Shown in pieces: positions 1-8,458 of a stretch of 64,000 bases of DNA. Position 1 is the first letter of the stretch. Every line of letters starts with the position of its first letter. The notes beneath the pieces are model-generated. The model did not search any database. It was not told the DNA's origin and was given only the letters and a program-made list of their open reading frames with translations. Source of the DNA: Candidatus Scybalocola faecigallinarum (GTDB lineage Bacteria > Bacillota > Clostridia > Lachnospirales > Lachnospiraceae). Location: the NCBI GenBank assembly GCA_018711005.1, contig DVIT01000030.1, positions 1-64,000 of the forward strand. Reading direction: 5' to 3'. A program made the position numbers and the translations under genes.

Positions 1-1
1 G

Positions 2-610
2 GACCTGGACGGGAGGGAATACACCATGACGGTACGCATGTCCGGTGTGGGGAGCTATTATGGCACTTACTGGGAAAAAGAAGAAAAGGCATCTGTGGCA
101 GTCACGCCGGTAGAGCAGCTTACTGTGGGAAACATTTCCTTCCCGGAGCGGATCAATGCGGCCTATGATGACGGTTCAGGCATGGTGGAGATCCCTTTGA
201 CCAACAGCGGCCATGTGGCAGTGCATAACATAGAGATCCGTGTGGAAGGGGAGGATTTTACGGAACAGGAGCCGTATGTGGTGGAGACTTTGGAGCCTTC
301 CCAACGGGAAAATGCCGTGATCCAGCTTTCCTCAGAGACAGAGGGAGCGCTTAGCGGGGCGCTGGTTATCACTTTTGAAAAAGCGGACGGTACCCTTTGG
401 GAGGAACGTGTTTCCTTCCAGACGGAAAGCGTATACCAGCCATTGGAGGTGGACCACTCTGTCCGTATCCGTCCATCGGTGATGGAGGAAGCACCAACCG
501 TGCCGGACTGGGTATGGCTTACAACGACTATAGGCTGTGTGGCCGGGGCAGTGGTTTTATTTAAAATGGGGCAGCGGTGGTTTTATGGGATGTATAGGGA
601 AAAGGACTAG
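2..610 (+). CDS. C-terminal part of a membrane-anchored surface protein (5' end outside window)
   Basis: The reading frame is open to the left edge, so only the C-terminal about 202 residues are present; the first ATG at 26 is internal because the codons before it continue in frame. The visible part is a beta-rich, extracellular-looking region with an NxGxxxxxN-type segment (PLTNSGHVAVHN) resembling CARDB/COG1361-like Ig folds. A single hydrophobic segment follows (WVWLTTTIGCVAGAVVLF) and then a short basic tail, which fits a type I membrane anchor. Such proteins often sit beside FtsX-type ABC permeases, but nothing in the window confirms a partner. The family assignment is tentative; the partial status and membrane anchor are directly visible. 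Confidence 0.7.
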   Translation, partial: DLDGREYTMTVRMSGVGSYYGTYWEKEEKASVAVTPVEQLTVGNISFPERINAAYDDGSGMVEIPLTNSGHVAVHNIEIRVEGEDFTEQEPYVVETLEPSQRENAVIQLSSETEGALSGALVITFEKADGTLWEERVSFQTESVYQPLEVDHSVRIRPSVMEEAPTVPDWVWLTTTIGCVAGAVVLFKMGQRWFYGMYREKD

Positions 611-705
611 CGATCAGGACCGATTTTTTGATATTGTGGTAATTGAAAAAATTTTTGTGAAAGCGTAAAATAATAGTCGCAATAATCAAATTGAGAGGTA
701 ATGAT

Positions 706-2331
706 ATGTTCTCCTATTTATTTAAACAACAAAAGAAATGCTTCTGCCTTTATATCTTGATTGTGGCGATTGATTCGATTTTGGCGATAGCTTTGGCATA
801 TGTAATGTCAATTTGCGTAGAATTGGCCATGAACAAGGAGCTTTCACAGTTTGCCAGATATGGGATAATATTTCTTATATATGTTTGTCTGGCCAGCCTT
901 TCAGACTACCTGGTAAAATACCTGCGGGCACGGGTCTTGAAAAATGCTCAAATAGGGCTGAGGAATGATTCGACTCAGAGACTTCTGGCAATGGATTTCC
1001 CATCCTTTCACTGCCGGAATACCGGTGACTGGGTTTCTACGCTGACAAATGATATAGAATTAGTGGGACAGTCCTATTTTACCACAATTCTCCTGATCAT
1101 CCCTGACGCGCTTTCTTTCGTTTTTAGTTTGATTTGTGTGTTCTGGATTTCCTGGCCGATTGCTCTTTTTGTGCTTGTACTGACGGCAGCTCAAATGCTG
1201 ATCCCCAAAATGCTTTCTCCGGCCATCTCACAGGCGAAGGATTGCCAATCTCAGCGGGCAGCAGACTTTACAATAACAGCAACGGAGCATCTCCAGGGAT
1301 TTGATTTGCTTCAAAGCTTTCATTTAACTGCACAATCTTTTATATCTCTTAGCAGGATCAACTCAAAATGGGAAGATGCAAAGTTTCGTGTCAAATACTT
1401 AAACGCGCTGGCTAAAGCCCTTTCTTATGGGGTTTCTCAACTGATTTATGTGGGATTGTACTTTATTGGTGCAATTTTAGTTGTGACGGATCATATGTCT
1501 GTAGGGAGCCTGATCGCTGTTGCTCAGCTCAGTGTCTATATTATTGCGCCTTTGCAAACCTTCAGCGCTGATGTGGCGGAAATTATCAACTCTAAGAAAA
1601 TCATTGAGAAGCTGGAAAATTTGAACGGGAGCGGGGATGAGGACAAGGCATGGTGTTCTCCGCCGGCGGAATTTCAGTGCCTTGCCCTTGACAATATTTC
1701 TTTTTCCTATGGCCGGAATCCGGTTTTGACGGATGTTTCCTATACATTTAAAAAAGGGAAAAAGTATATTCTGCGGGGAGCTTCTGGTTCCGGAAAGACA
1801 ACGCTGACAAAGCTGCTGTCCGGCTCACTGAAACCTGCTCAGGGCAATATTTTTCTGAATGGAATATCCATCGACCGACTGGCCCCTGCCGACTATGTGG
1901 GATTTGTTACGGTCAGCGCCCAAAATACATTCCTTTTTGACGATACATTGCGCAATAATGTGACTCTTTATTCTCAGCAATACTCTGATCCGGAGATCCG
2001 AGGGGCTTTGGAAAAAGCCGGATTTACTCCGGTACTGGAACGTTTTGCCGGCGGGCTGGACGAGAGGATCGGTCAGGCGGGGCAGAATCTTTCCGGCGGC
2101 GAGAAGCAACGTATTGCTTTGGCAAGAATGTTCCTTTTCCATACGCCTTTCCTGATTCTTGACGAAAGCTTTGCCAATTTGGATCGGGAGTCAATGACGG
2201 AACTGCTGGGAAGGATTACATCCGATCAGGATGGAACTGTACTTTATATAGGCCATAACATTCCTGCGAATATTGTGGAAATGTTTGATACGGTTCTGGA
2301 AATTCAAGACGGCAAAATGCAGGAGGCATGA
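706..2331 (+). CDS. ABC exporter half-transporter (fused membrane and ATPase domains)
   Basis: A 541-residue type IV (exporter) ABC half-transporter. About six membrane segments fill the first 300 residues, followed by a nucleotide-binding domain with Walker A GASGSGKTT near residue 358, signature NLSGGEKQR near 461, Walker B FLILDES near 482 with the catalytic Glu present, D-loop NLD and switch His in GHN. The start is placed at ATG 706 because GAGAGG lies 7 bases upstream; an in-frame TTG at 691 overlaps that ribosome binding site. No second half-transporter is adjacent, so a homodimer is likely. The substrate is unknown. The DNA is more AT-rich than the housekeeping genes downstream, which may reflect transfer. 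A terminator follows directly. Confidence 0.9.
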   Translation: MFSYLFKQQKKCFCLYILIVAIDSILAIALAYVMSICVELAMNKELSQFARYGIIFLIYVCLASLSDYLVKYLRARVLKNAQIGLRNDSTQRLLAMDFPSFHCRNTGDWVSTLTNDIELVGQSYFTTILLIIPDALSFVFSLICVFWISWPIALFVLVLTAAQMLIPKMLSPAISQAKDCQSQRAADFTITATEHLQGFDLLQSFHLTAQSFISLSRINSKWEDAKFRVKYLNALAKALSYGVSQLIYVGLYFIGAILVVTDHMSVGSLIAVAQLSVYIIAPLQTFSADVAEIINSKKIIEKLENLNGSGDEDKAWCSPPAEFQCLALDNISFSYGRNPVLTDVSYTFKKGKKYILRGASGSGKTTLTKLLSGSLKPAQGNIFLNGISIDRLAPADYVGFVTVSAQNTFLFDDTLRNNVTLYSQQYSDPEIRGALEKAGFTPVLERFAGGLDERIGQAGQNLSGGEKQRIALARMFLFHTPFLILDESFANLDRESMTELLGRITSDQDGTVLYIGHNIPANIVEMFDTVLEIQDGKMQEA

Positions 2332-2344
2332 GTATATTATGGTA

Positions 2345-2386
2345 AAGAACGCTTTCAAGAGTAAACGCTGGAGGCGTTCTTTTTTA
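2345..2386 (+). terminator. Intrinsic terminator after the ABC exporter
   Basis: AAGAACGC pairs with GCGTTCTT and is followed by a T run. It lies 14 bases after the stop codon of the ABC gene and separates it from the small-peptide region. The inner segment AACGC/GCGTT can also pair. Confidence 0.75.
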
Positions 2387-2446
2387 AAGCATATCTTCAC
2401 AAAATTCAAAAAATGATTTCTACTATTTTATCAATAGTATACACAA

Positions 2447-2474
2447 CTGTGAGATGGTAAAATAAATTTATAAT
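2447..2474 (+). promoter_or_regulatory. Possible promoter for the small hydrophobic peptide gene
   Basis: A perfect -10 box TATAAT lies at 2469-2474, but the -35 region is poor (CTGTGA at 2447, spacing 16). If used, the transcript would begin near 2481 and carry a leader of about 100 nt that starts with a GCCGC...GCGGC hairpin. Confidence 0.4.
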
Positions 2475-2584
2475 CACTAACATGCCGCATGGTGCGCGGC
2501 GATTTCACGAATGGCAGCCAATGGTTCCGCATCTTTGAGATCTGCGCTGCCGCTCCGGTGGGGTTAAGAGGGGGGGAGGTCACT

Positions 2585-2662
2585 TTGAAAGCCAGGATTC
2601 ATATAATGCTCCATGTAATACTGGGTATATTGATTATGGTGATTGCTTTTTTTAGTTTCTAA
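2585..2662 (+). CDS. Tiny hydrophobic peptide (25 aa), possible holin-like or type I toxin peptide
   Basis: A 25-codon frame opens with TTG at 2585, four bases after a very strong ribosome binding site (GGGGGGAGGT, 2571-2580), and ends with TAA at 2660. The peptide has a short basic N-terminus (KAR) followed by one continuous hydrophobic helix (ILGILIMVIAFFSF). This layout (structured leader, strong ribosome binding site, a single-helix peptide of under 30 residues) matches what is known of type I toxins and small holin-like peptides. I cannot match it to a named family, and the TTG start is a weakness. A G+C-rich stem (AAGGCC...GGCCTT) lies just after the stop. It may be co-transcribed with the membrane-protein gene 43 bases downstream. 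Confidence 0.4.
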   Translation: MKARIHIMLHVILGILIMVIAFFSF

Positions 2663-2705
2663 GGCCGTTTTAGCGGGGCCTTTCGAGGATTGGAGGGAAA
2701 ATATT

Positions 2706-2966
2706 ATGAAAAAAATAGTTGTTAAGATCGTTTTGCTTTTAATCCCTGTTATATATTTGGCAGGAATCCTGTTTATCTCATGGATGCAGCCTTTGCGGTA
2801 TAATGTTTTTGCGTGGATCGTATTTTTTATATACATGGTAAATCTGATCTTTATTTACAGTCTTATGGGTAAAAAGGATAAAAATATTCATGTGACAGAA
2901 CAGGAAAAAGAGGACATGAAATTATCCCAGGAATTATTGAAAGACCGCGGAAAGTGGTTTACATGA
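2706..2966 (+). CDS. Small membrane protein of unknown function (86 aa)
   Basis: Start ATG 2706 is set by GGAGGG eight bases upstream; a longer in-frame reading from 2643 has no comparable ribosome binding site. Two hydrophobic segments (residues about 4-26 and 33-54) form a helical hairpin, followed by a charged tail of about 30 residues rich in K and E (TEQEKEDMKLSQELL) that is probably cytoplasmic. Not recognised as a named family. It lies between the tiny hydrophobic peptide gene and a strong promoter that starts the next transcription unit. Confidence 0.65.
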   Translation: MKKIVVKIVLLLIPVIYLAGILFISWMQPLRYNVFAWIVFFIYMVNLIFIYSLMGKKDKNIHVTEQEKEDMKLSQELLKDRGKWFT

Positions 2967-3002
2967 TCTGGTATGTTTGGAAATGGGAAAATGAATAAGA
3001 CT

Positions 3003-3031
3003 TTGACAGATCAAACCCCATATAGTACAAT
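3003..3031 (+). promoter_or_regulatory. Consensus sigma-A promoter for the radical SAM / RNase G operon
   Basis: TTGACA (3003-3008), a 17-base spacer and TACAAT (3026-3031). It is oriented toward the radical SAM gene that starts at 3095. The leader contains a short hairpin CAGGCGC-TTTT-GGCGTCTG. Confidence 0.75.
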
Positions 3032-3094
3032 AGGCTTGCTAAACAGGCGCTTTTGGCGTCTGAACCCCTAAAAATATATAAAAAAGGAAAGAAT

Positions 3095-4966
3095 ATGAAA
3101 AAACTGGCTTTAAGCGATGAGATTTTATTAAAGGTTGAAAAACCTGCCCGTTATTTGGGCAATGAAGTGAATGCAGTCTGTAAAGATCATGCATCTGTAG
3201 ATATTAAATTTGCCATGGCTTTTCCCGACGTTTATGAGATTGGCATGTCTTATTTGGGCATACAGATCATTTATGATATGCTCAATGCAAGAGAAGATAC
3301 GTGCTGTGAGCGTGTGTATTCCCCATGGACAGATCTGGACGCTATTATGCGTCAGGAGAATATCCCATTATTTGCCCTGGAATCCCAGGTGCCTGTGAAA
3401 GACTTTGATTTTCTGGGTATTACGATCCAGTATGAAATGTGCTATACCAACATTTTGCAGCTGATCGATCTGTCCCAGATCCCTATGCTGGCGAAAGACC
3501 GGACATGGGGGCATCCTATTGTGATCGGCGGCGGCCCCTGCACGTATAATCCGGAGCCTTTGGCGGACTTTTTTGACATTTTCTATATTGGCGAAGGGGA
3601 AACCGTGTACAATGACCTGATGGATGTATACAAAAAGTGCCGTCAGGAAGGCAAAAGCCGTATGGAATTTTTAGAACAGGCGGCCCGTATCCCGGGACTT
3701 TATGTGCCGATGTTTTATGATGTGGCTTATAAAGACGATGGGACGATCGCTTCCTTTACACCCAACAACCCCAATGCATCTGTAAGTATTAAAAAGCAGG
3801 TGGTGACGGATTTAAGCCATACGTATTATCCTGAAAAACCTGTTGTCCCATTTATTAAGGTAACTCAGGACCGTGTTGTGCTGGAAATCCAAAGAGGCTG
3901 TATCCGTGGCTGCCGTTTCTGCCAGGCAGGGATGGTTTACCGCCCCAACCGTGAGCGGGATCTGGAATTTTTAAAGGATTATGCAATAAAAATGCTGGAA
4001 TCTACCGGACATGAGGAGATTACTTTAAGCTCCTTAAGCTCCAGTGATTATTCACGGCTGGAAGAACTGGTAAATTTCCTTATGGATGAGTGCCGCCGGA
4101 AAAAGATCAACATTTCCCTGCCATCCCTGCGTATTGACGCATTTTCACTGGATGTTATGAGTAAAGTCCAGGATGTGAAAAAAAGCAGCCTGACCTTTGC
4201 TCCTGAAGCCGGCACCCAGCGGATGCGGGATGTGATCAATAAAGGTCTGACGGAGGAAGATATTTTTACCGGGGCCATGGATGCCTTTAAGGGCGGATGG
4301 AACCGGGTGAAGCTTTATTTTATGCTGGGACTTCCCGGCGAAACGCCGGATGATATTGAAGGGATTGCCAAGCTGTCCAATGACATTGCGGCCCTTTATT
4401 ACACCATTCCTAAATCTGAACGCCCCGGCGGCGGCCGCGTGGATGTGGTGACCAGTACATCCTTCTTTGTACCGAAACCATTTACGCCGTTCCAATGGGT
4501 GGCCCAGAACACCAATGCGCAGTTTTTGGAAAAGCAGCGGTTCCTTAATGGTAAGATCCGGGATCAGTTAAATCATAAAAGTATTAAGTACAACTGGCAT
4601 GATGTGGAGCTGACCCAGTTAGAGGGCATCCTGGCCCGGGGGGATCGCAGGCTTGGCCCGGTGATCCTGACCGCATACCAGTCCGGCTGCCTTTATGATT
4701 CCTGGTCGGAAAATTTCCGTTATGACCTTTGGATGGAAGCGTTTAAGGCCCATGAGGTGGATCCGGATTTCTATAATTTAAGAGAGCGCGACCTGGATGA
4801 GATCCTGCCATGGGATTTTATTGATGCAGGTGTGACCAAGGCATTTTTAAAACGGGAGTGGGCTCAGGCTCAAAAAGGCGTTGTGACGCCAAACTGCCGT
4901 GGAAAGTGTTCCGGCTGCGGCGCTAAAGTATATGAGGGAGGTGTGTGCTATGAAGCTGAGAATTAA
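3095..4966 (+). CDS. B12-binding-type radical SAM protein (TIGR03960 family)
   Basis: A 623-residue radical SAM enzyme. The N-terminal about 200 residues resemble a cobalamin-binding fold (FPDVYEIGMSYLG, then IGGGPCTYNPEP). The 4Fe-4S motif CxxxCxxC is visible as Cys269, Cys273 and Cys276 (RGCIRGCRFC). A further cysteine group lies at the C-terminus (Cys601, 605, 608). ATG 3095 is preferred over an upstream in-frame TTG (3053) because AAAGGAAAG precedes it. It overlaps the next gene by 17 bases; this pairing with DUF2344 and RNase G is conserved in Clostridia. The reaction is not established for the family; a role in RNA or ribosome modification is only inferred from the neighbours. Confidence 0.9.
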   Translation: MKKLALSDEILLKVEKPARYLGNEVNAVCKDHASVDIKFAMAFPDVYEIGMSYLGIQIIYDMLNAREDTCCERVYSPWTDLDAIMRQENIPLFALESQVPVKDFDFLGITIQYEMCYTNILQLIDLSQIPMLAKDRTWGHPIVIGGGPCTYNPEPLADFFDIFYIGEGETVYNDLMDVYKKCRQEGKSRMEFLEQAARIPGLYVPMFYDVAYKDDGTIASFTPNNPNASVSIKKQVVTDLSHTYYPEKPVVPFIKVTQDRVVLEIQRGCIRGCRFCQAGMVYRPNRERDLEFLKDYAIKMLESTGHEEITLSSLSSSDYSRLEELVNFLMDECRRKKINISLPSLRIDAFSLDVMSKVQDVKKSSLTFAPEAGTQRMRDVINKGLTEEDIFTGAMDAFKGGWNRVKLYFMLGLPGETPDDIEGIAKLSNDIAALYYTIPKSERPGGGRVDVVTSTSFFVPKPFTPFQWVAQNTNAQFLEKQRFLNGKIRDQLNHKSIKYNWHDVELTQLEGILARGDRRLGPVILTAYQSGCLYDSWSENFRYDLWMEAFKAHEVDPDFYNLRERDLDEILPWDFIDAGVTKAFLKREWAQAQKGVVTPNCRGKCSGCGAKVYEGGVCYEAEN

Positions 4967-5651
4967 GTTTTCTAAAGAAGGGATCATGAAATATATCGGA
5001 CATCTGGATATGATGCGGTATTTTCAGAAGGCATTCCGCAGAAGCGGCATTGATATTGCTTATTCTCAGGGCTTTTCACCGCACCAGCTCATTTCCTTTG
5101 CCGCCCCTTTAGGGGTGGGGCTGACCAGCCGGGGGGAATATATGGATATTATGGCGAATTCCTCCTTTGATTCACAGACTATGGTAGATCTGCTAAATAA
5201 GGAAATGGTGGAAGGCGTGAAGATCTTAAGCTGCCGCCGCATTGATGATGAAACGAAAAATTCCAATGCCATGGCGATTCTGGCAGCGGCAGATTATGAG
5301 ATCGAGTTTTCTGATCCAAGAGATTTTGATGAAGCGGTGAAAGCGGCATTTACGGCATTTATGGATCAGGAGCATATCCAGGTAACGAAAAAGACGAAAA
5401 AAAGCCAGCGGGAGGTGGATATACGTCCGCTGATCTACGGCTATGAGGTTCATGACCACGCGGTATTTTTACGTCTTGCTGCCGGAAGTCTGGACAATCT
5501 GAAGCCGGAGTTTGTTATGGAAACGTTTATGCAGACCCTTGGCAAAACTTTTGAAGGGATCCGTGTTCAGATCTGCCGTCTGGAAATGTATGCAAAGGAT
5601 CCGGACAAAGGCCTTGTTGCTTTGGAAGATCTTGGCTATGACATGGACTAA
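4950..5651 (+). CDS. Radical SAM-associated protein, TIGR03936/DUF2344
   Basis: A 233-residue protein of the DUF2344 family, recognisable by its start (LRIKFSKEG) and the segment GHLDMMRYFQKAFRRS. It has no CxxxCxxC motif of its own, so it is likely an accessory subunit or substrate-handling partner for the radical SAM enzyme just upstream. In some relatives the two are one fused protein. The start at 4950, inside the end of the preceding gene, is preceded by GGGAGGTG and indicates translational coupling. RNase G follows after 14 bases. Confidence 0.85.
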   Translation: MKLRIKFSKEGIMKYIGHLDMMRYFQKAFRRSGIDIAYSQGFSPHQLISFAAPLGVGLTSRGEYMDIMANSSFDSQTMVDLLNKEMVEGVKILSCRRIDDETKNSNAMAILAAADYEIEFSDPRDFDEAVKAAFTAFMDQEHIQVTKKTKKSQREVDIRPLIYGYEVHDHAVFLRLAAGSLDNLKPEFVMETFMQTLGKTFEGIRVQICRLEMYAKDPDKGLVALEDLGYDMD

Positions 5652-5665
5652 GGGGGCTTTGATCC

Positions 5666-6907
5666 ATGAGCGTCCCTGAAAATTATCTGGTCATTGTCCG
5701 GTGGAAATCCCGGATTATGACCGCAGTCTATGAACATGACCGTCTGGCGGAGCTCTTTTTTGATGACGAAGATCATAATATTCTTGGAAATATTTATGTG
5801 GGCAAGGTAAAAAATGTTGTAAAAAATATAAATGCAGCATTTATGGAAATCGGCGGGCAGCAAAAGGGCTATTACTCCCTTAAGGAAAATCAGGAGCATT
5901 TTTTTATGAATCCTAAAAAAAGTGCTGCTATTGTTCCGGGAGATGAGCTTCTTGTCCAGGTGATTAAGGAGCCGGTGAAAACAAAGCCGGCCATGCTGTC
6001 CGGCAATATCCATCTGACCGGCCGTGATCTTGTGCTGACTGTTCACAAGCCGTCTGTGGGGATTTCCGCAAAAATAACTTCAGATGAAAAACGCCAGCAC
6101 TTAAAGGCGCTTCTTGAGCCAAAGGTAACGCCAGAGTACGGCTTTATTGCCCGTACTCACAGCCAGGAGGCGTCGGATGAGGCGCTGCTTTTTGAAGCGG
6201 ACCGCCTGGCAAATGAATTTCAGGAGCTTTTACAGCGGGCAAGGTTTGCTTCGTGCTTTTCAAAAGTTTATTCAGCTGTGCCCGGCTATATAAAATATAT
6301 TTTGAATCACCCCCGGCTTGAAAAGGTGACTACCGATATCCCCCAGGTTTATGAAAATATTTGCCAGACGCTTTTGGCCAGGAATAGCAGGGTTCCGGTC
6401 GTTTTATATAAGGATGAAAGCTGGCCCCTGGTGAAGGTAAAAAGTCTCCAGACCCAGATCGAGCGGCTGCTGCTGCCTCAGGTATGGCTGAAATCCGGGG
6501 GCTTTTTAGTGATACAGCCCACAGAAGCCATGGTGGTGATCGATGTAAACACCGGCCGGTACACAGGGAAAAAGGCAGTGCAGGAAACCTATTTTAAGAT
6601 CAATATGGAAGCTGCGGACGAGATTGCCCGCCAGGTGCGGCTGCGGAATCTTTCCGGGATCATTATTATTGATTTTATTGATATGGAGGACGCCGGCATG
6701 CGGCGGCAGCTGTTTGAGTATTTTAAGGAATTACTCAAGGCTGATCCGGTAAAGACCGTCCTTGTAGACACTACCCGGCTGAACTTGGTGGAAATGACGC
6801 GAAAGAAGGAACGGAAGCCGATTTATGAAATACTGGCAGAGCCATGCTCCCGGTGTCACGGCCGGGGCTTTATTTATGATCTGTCCGATCTGGGAGGCCA
6901 GCCATGA
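5666..6907 (+). CDS. rng: Ribonuclease E/G family protein
   Basis: A 413-residue endoribonuclease of the RNase G class, acting on structured and 5'-monophosphorylated RNAs. An S1-like RNA-binding domain occupies about residues 38-110. The DNase I-like catalytic domain carries the two metal-binding aspartates Asp293 (VVIDVNTG) and Asp336 (IIIDFIDMED), matching the spacing in the E. coli enzymes. A CxxC zinc-link (Cys394, Cys397; CSRCHGRG) lies near the C-terminus. It has the short RNase G length, without the long scaffold tail of RNase E. It follows the radical SAM pair and overlaps the next start (ATGA). Confidence 0.95.
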   Translation: MSVPENYLVIVRWKSRIMTAVYEHDRLAELFFDDEDHNILGNIYVGKVKNVVKNINAAFMEIGGQQKGYYSLKENQEHFFMNPKKSAAIVPGDELLVQVIKEPVKTKPAMLSGNIHLTGRDLVLTVHKPSVGISAKITSDEKRQHLKALLEPKVTPEYGFIARTHSQEASDEALLFEADRLANEFQELLQRARFASCFSKVYSAVPGYIKYILNHPRLEKVTTDIPQVYENICQTLLARNSRVPVVLYKDESWPLVKVKSLQTQIERLLLPQVWLKSGGFLVIQPTEAMVVIDVNTGRYTGKKAVQETYFKINMEAADEIARQVRLRNLSGIIIIDFIDMEDAGMRRQLFEYFKELLKADPVKTVLVDTTRLNLVEMTRKKERKPIYEILAEPCSRCHGRGFIYDLSDLGGQP

Positions 6908-7410
6908 ATAGGAAAGCTTATTTAAGTGTTACCAAATTTTTTGAACAGACAAAGGAGCGTTATTTTCTCCTGTTTGTGATCAGCCGTGTGATTCCCTGGA
7001 TCATTGCCGGGATTTACGGTGTTATATGTATTTTTACGGCCATTGCCTGGCCTGAAAGGCTTTTGCGTTTTGCAGGCGTGCCTCTGGCCGCCTTTTTGGC
7101 GGTTACCGGGGCAAGGATCCTGATCCGCCGCCAAAGGCCCTATGAAACCTTTGATTTTACCCCTATCACTTTTCAAAAAGAGCCGAAAAAAGGAAAAAGC
7201 TTTCCAAGCCGTCATACCGCCAGCGCAGCTGTTATTTCTATGGCGTGTCTGGCCTTTGAACCCCAGCTTGGAGTGATCGTTTTGGGAATGGCTGTCCTTG
7301 TGGCAGTTTCCCGGATCCTTTGCGGGGTACACTATATCAGTGATGTGGCTGCAGGCTTTGCTTTTGGTATAATTGTTGGAATTATTGGGTTTTATCCCAT
7401 CATTTTCTGA
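6904..7410 (+). CDS. Membrane PAP2-family phosphatase
   Basis: A 168-residue integral membrane protein of the PAP2 superfamily. The three phosphatase signatures are visible: RRQRP near residue 78, PSRHTAS near residue 101, and SRILCGVHYISD near residues 138-149, with the two active-site histidines. Length and topology (about five helices) fit bacterial undecaprenyl-diphosphate or phosphatidylglycerophosphate phosphatases, but the substrate cannot be read from sequence. Its start overlaps the stop of rng by four bases, so it is probably co-translated, although a functional link is not obvious. Confidence 0.88.
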   Translation: MNRKAYLSVTKFFEQTKERYFLLFVISRVIPWIIAGIYGVICIFTAIAWPERLLRFAGVPLAAFLAVTGARILIRRQRPYETFDFTPITFQKEPKKGKSFPSRHTASAAVISMACLAFEPQLGVIVLGMAVLVAVSRILCGVHYISDVAAGFAFGIIVGIIGFYPIIF

Positions 7411-7420
7411 TAAATATGCT

Positions 7421-7448
7421 TTAATTTTAGGAAACTCCATGCTATAAT
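7421..7448 (+). promoter_or_regulatory. Probable promoter for the cytidylate-kinase-like gene
   Basis: A perfect TATAAT at 7443-7448 with a weak -35 (TTAATT at 7421, spacing 16). It lies in the gap after the PAP2 gene and points toward the kinase-like gene at 7557. Confidence 0.55.
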
Positions 7449-7460
7449 AGAGACATAGAT

Positions 7461-7503
7461 ATGGTGCCGGAGGCATGCAGGACAAGCAGGCATTGGGCAC
7501 CAT
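7461..7503 (+). promoter_or_regulatory. Hairpin in the leader of the cytidylate-kinase-like gene
   Basis: ATGGTGCC (7461-7468) pairs perfectly with GGCACCAT (7496-7503) around a 27-base loop. With a start near 7455, it would form at the very 5' end of the mRNA. The function is unknown; it has no T tract, so it is not a terminator. Confidence 0.4.
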
Positions 7504-7556
7504 GGAGGCAAGTTTTATCTGCCGATTTAATCAAAGAGAACAAAGGGGGTTTTCTT

Positions 7557-8189
7557 ATGAGTAGAAATATTGTTATTACCATCAGCAGAGAGTTCGGCAG
7601 CGGCGGGCGTGAGATTGGCCAGAAGGTAGCCAAAGCTTTAGGCATCAGTTTTTATGATAAGAACCTGATCGAGATCGCTGCTCAAAAAAGCGGTATTAAT
7701 TCCGATTTGCTCTATCAGGCCGATGAAAAGGCATCCAATCCGTTTTTCAGCGCCTATCTGCCCACAGGAACCGATTACGGCACAGTGAATGACCGGCTTT
7801 TCTGGACACAATCAGCGATTATTAAAGATCTGGCCACAAAGGAATCCTGCGTTGTGGTTGGACGGTGTTCAGACTATGTTCTGGAAGATTTTGAGAACTG
7901 CCTGCATCTGCATATTTTCGCGCCTCTGCCCAAGCGCATCGAGCGTATTAAGGACAGGTATCTTATTGAAACAGATGCTGCTGCCCGCAAAGAGATCGCC
8001 CGCACCGATAAGATCCGCCGTTCCTACTATCAGTATTACACAGACCGCAAGTGGGGCGGAGTAGAAGGCAAGACCATGGCTATTGACAGTAGCTTCCTCG
8101 GTGTTGACGGTACGGTGAATATGATCGTGGATCTTGTCCACAGAAAATGGCCGGATTTTGTAGCACCTGCATCACAAAAAGAGGAATAA
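7557..8189 (+). CDS. Cytidylate kinase-like family protein (first of two paralogues)
   Basis: A 210-residue P-loop-type kinase of the cytidylate-kinase-like (AAK6/Cytidylate_kin2) family. The N-terminal strand and loop read ITISREFGSGGREIG, the hallmark of this group. The lid-like region KIRRSYYQYYTDRKWG near residues 150-165 is rich in Arg and Tyr. ATG 7557 follows AAAGGGGG; the frame extends further upstream but without a ribosome binding site. These proteins are common in Clostridia beside the true Cmk, and their substrate is not established. A paralogue lies at 23112-23714 on the other strand. A strong terminator follows. Confidence 0.85.
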   Translation: MSRNIVITISREFGSGGREIGQKVAKALGISFYDKNLIEIAAQKSGINSDLLYQADEKASNPFFSAYLPTGTDYGTVNDRLFWTQSAIIKDLATKESCVVVGRCSDYVLEDFENCLHLHIFAPLPKRIERIKDRYLIETDAAARKEIARTDKIRRSYYQYYTDRKWGGVEGKTMAIDSSFLGVDGTVNMIVDLVHRKWPDFVAPASQKEE

Positions 8190-8219
8190 CAGCTAAGTGC
8201 AAATGTAAGTAAGACAAAG

Positions 8220-8247
8220 GCTGCCGCACCTTGGTGCGGCAGCTTTA
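8220..8247 (+). terminator. Intrinsic terminator upstream of the rplU promoter
   Basis: An 11-bp perfect stem GCTGCCGCACC / GGTGCGGCAGC with a short T run (TTTATGT). It insulates the kinase-like gene from the ribosomal protein operon. Confidence 0.85.
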
Positions 8248-8348
8248 TGTGTGTGGCCTGTTTTGTTACTGCAGCAAAGCGAGTATTTCCCGCTACTGTG
8301 CATAATAACCTGTTGTTCCAATTCCGACAAAAAATTTTATGTCATCTA

Positions 8349-8377
8349 TTGACAATTTGGGCGATTAATGCTATCAT
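8349..8377 (+). promoter_or_regulatory. Promoter of the rplU-prp-rpmA operon
   Basis: TTGACA (8349-8354), a 17-base spacer and TATCAT (8372-8377). Transcription would start near 8385, just before the L21 leader. Confidence 0.8.
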
Positions 8378-8384
8378 GCAATAG

Positions 8385-8458
8385 TGTGCCGCATAGTGAG
8401 GTTTTCAAGTGCTTTTAAGCCACCGTAACTAGCGAGTAATGATAATAGGAGGTGCCAT
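8385..8458 (+). ncRNA. L21 leader (autoregulatory mRNA leader)
   Basis: The 74-base leader between promoter and rplU contains AGGTTTTCAAGTGC, CTTTTAAGCCACCGTAACT and AGCGAGT, which I recognise as the conserved core of the Firmicutes L21 leader family. It is thought to let L21 or a partner protein repress the operon by binding the leader. The AGGAGG ribosome binding site lies at its 3' end. A covariance-model search would settle the assignment. Confidence 0.6.

Noticed and set aside
2480-2580. Riboswitch upstream of the small peptide
   Set aside because: The leader is GC-rich and can form hairpins, but I see no conserved core of any riboswitch class I know.
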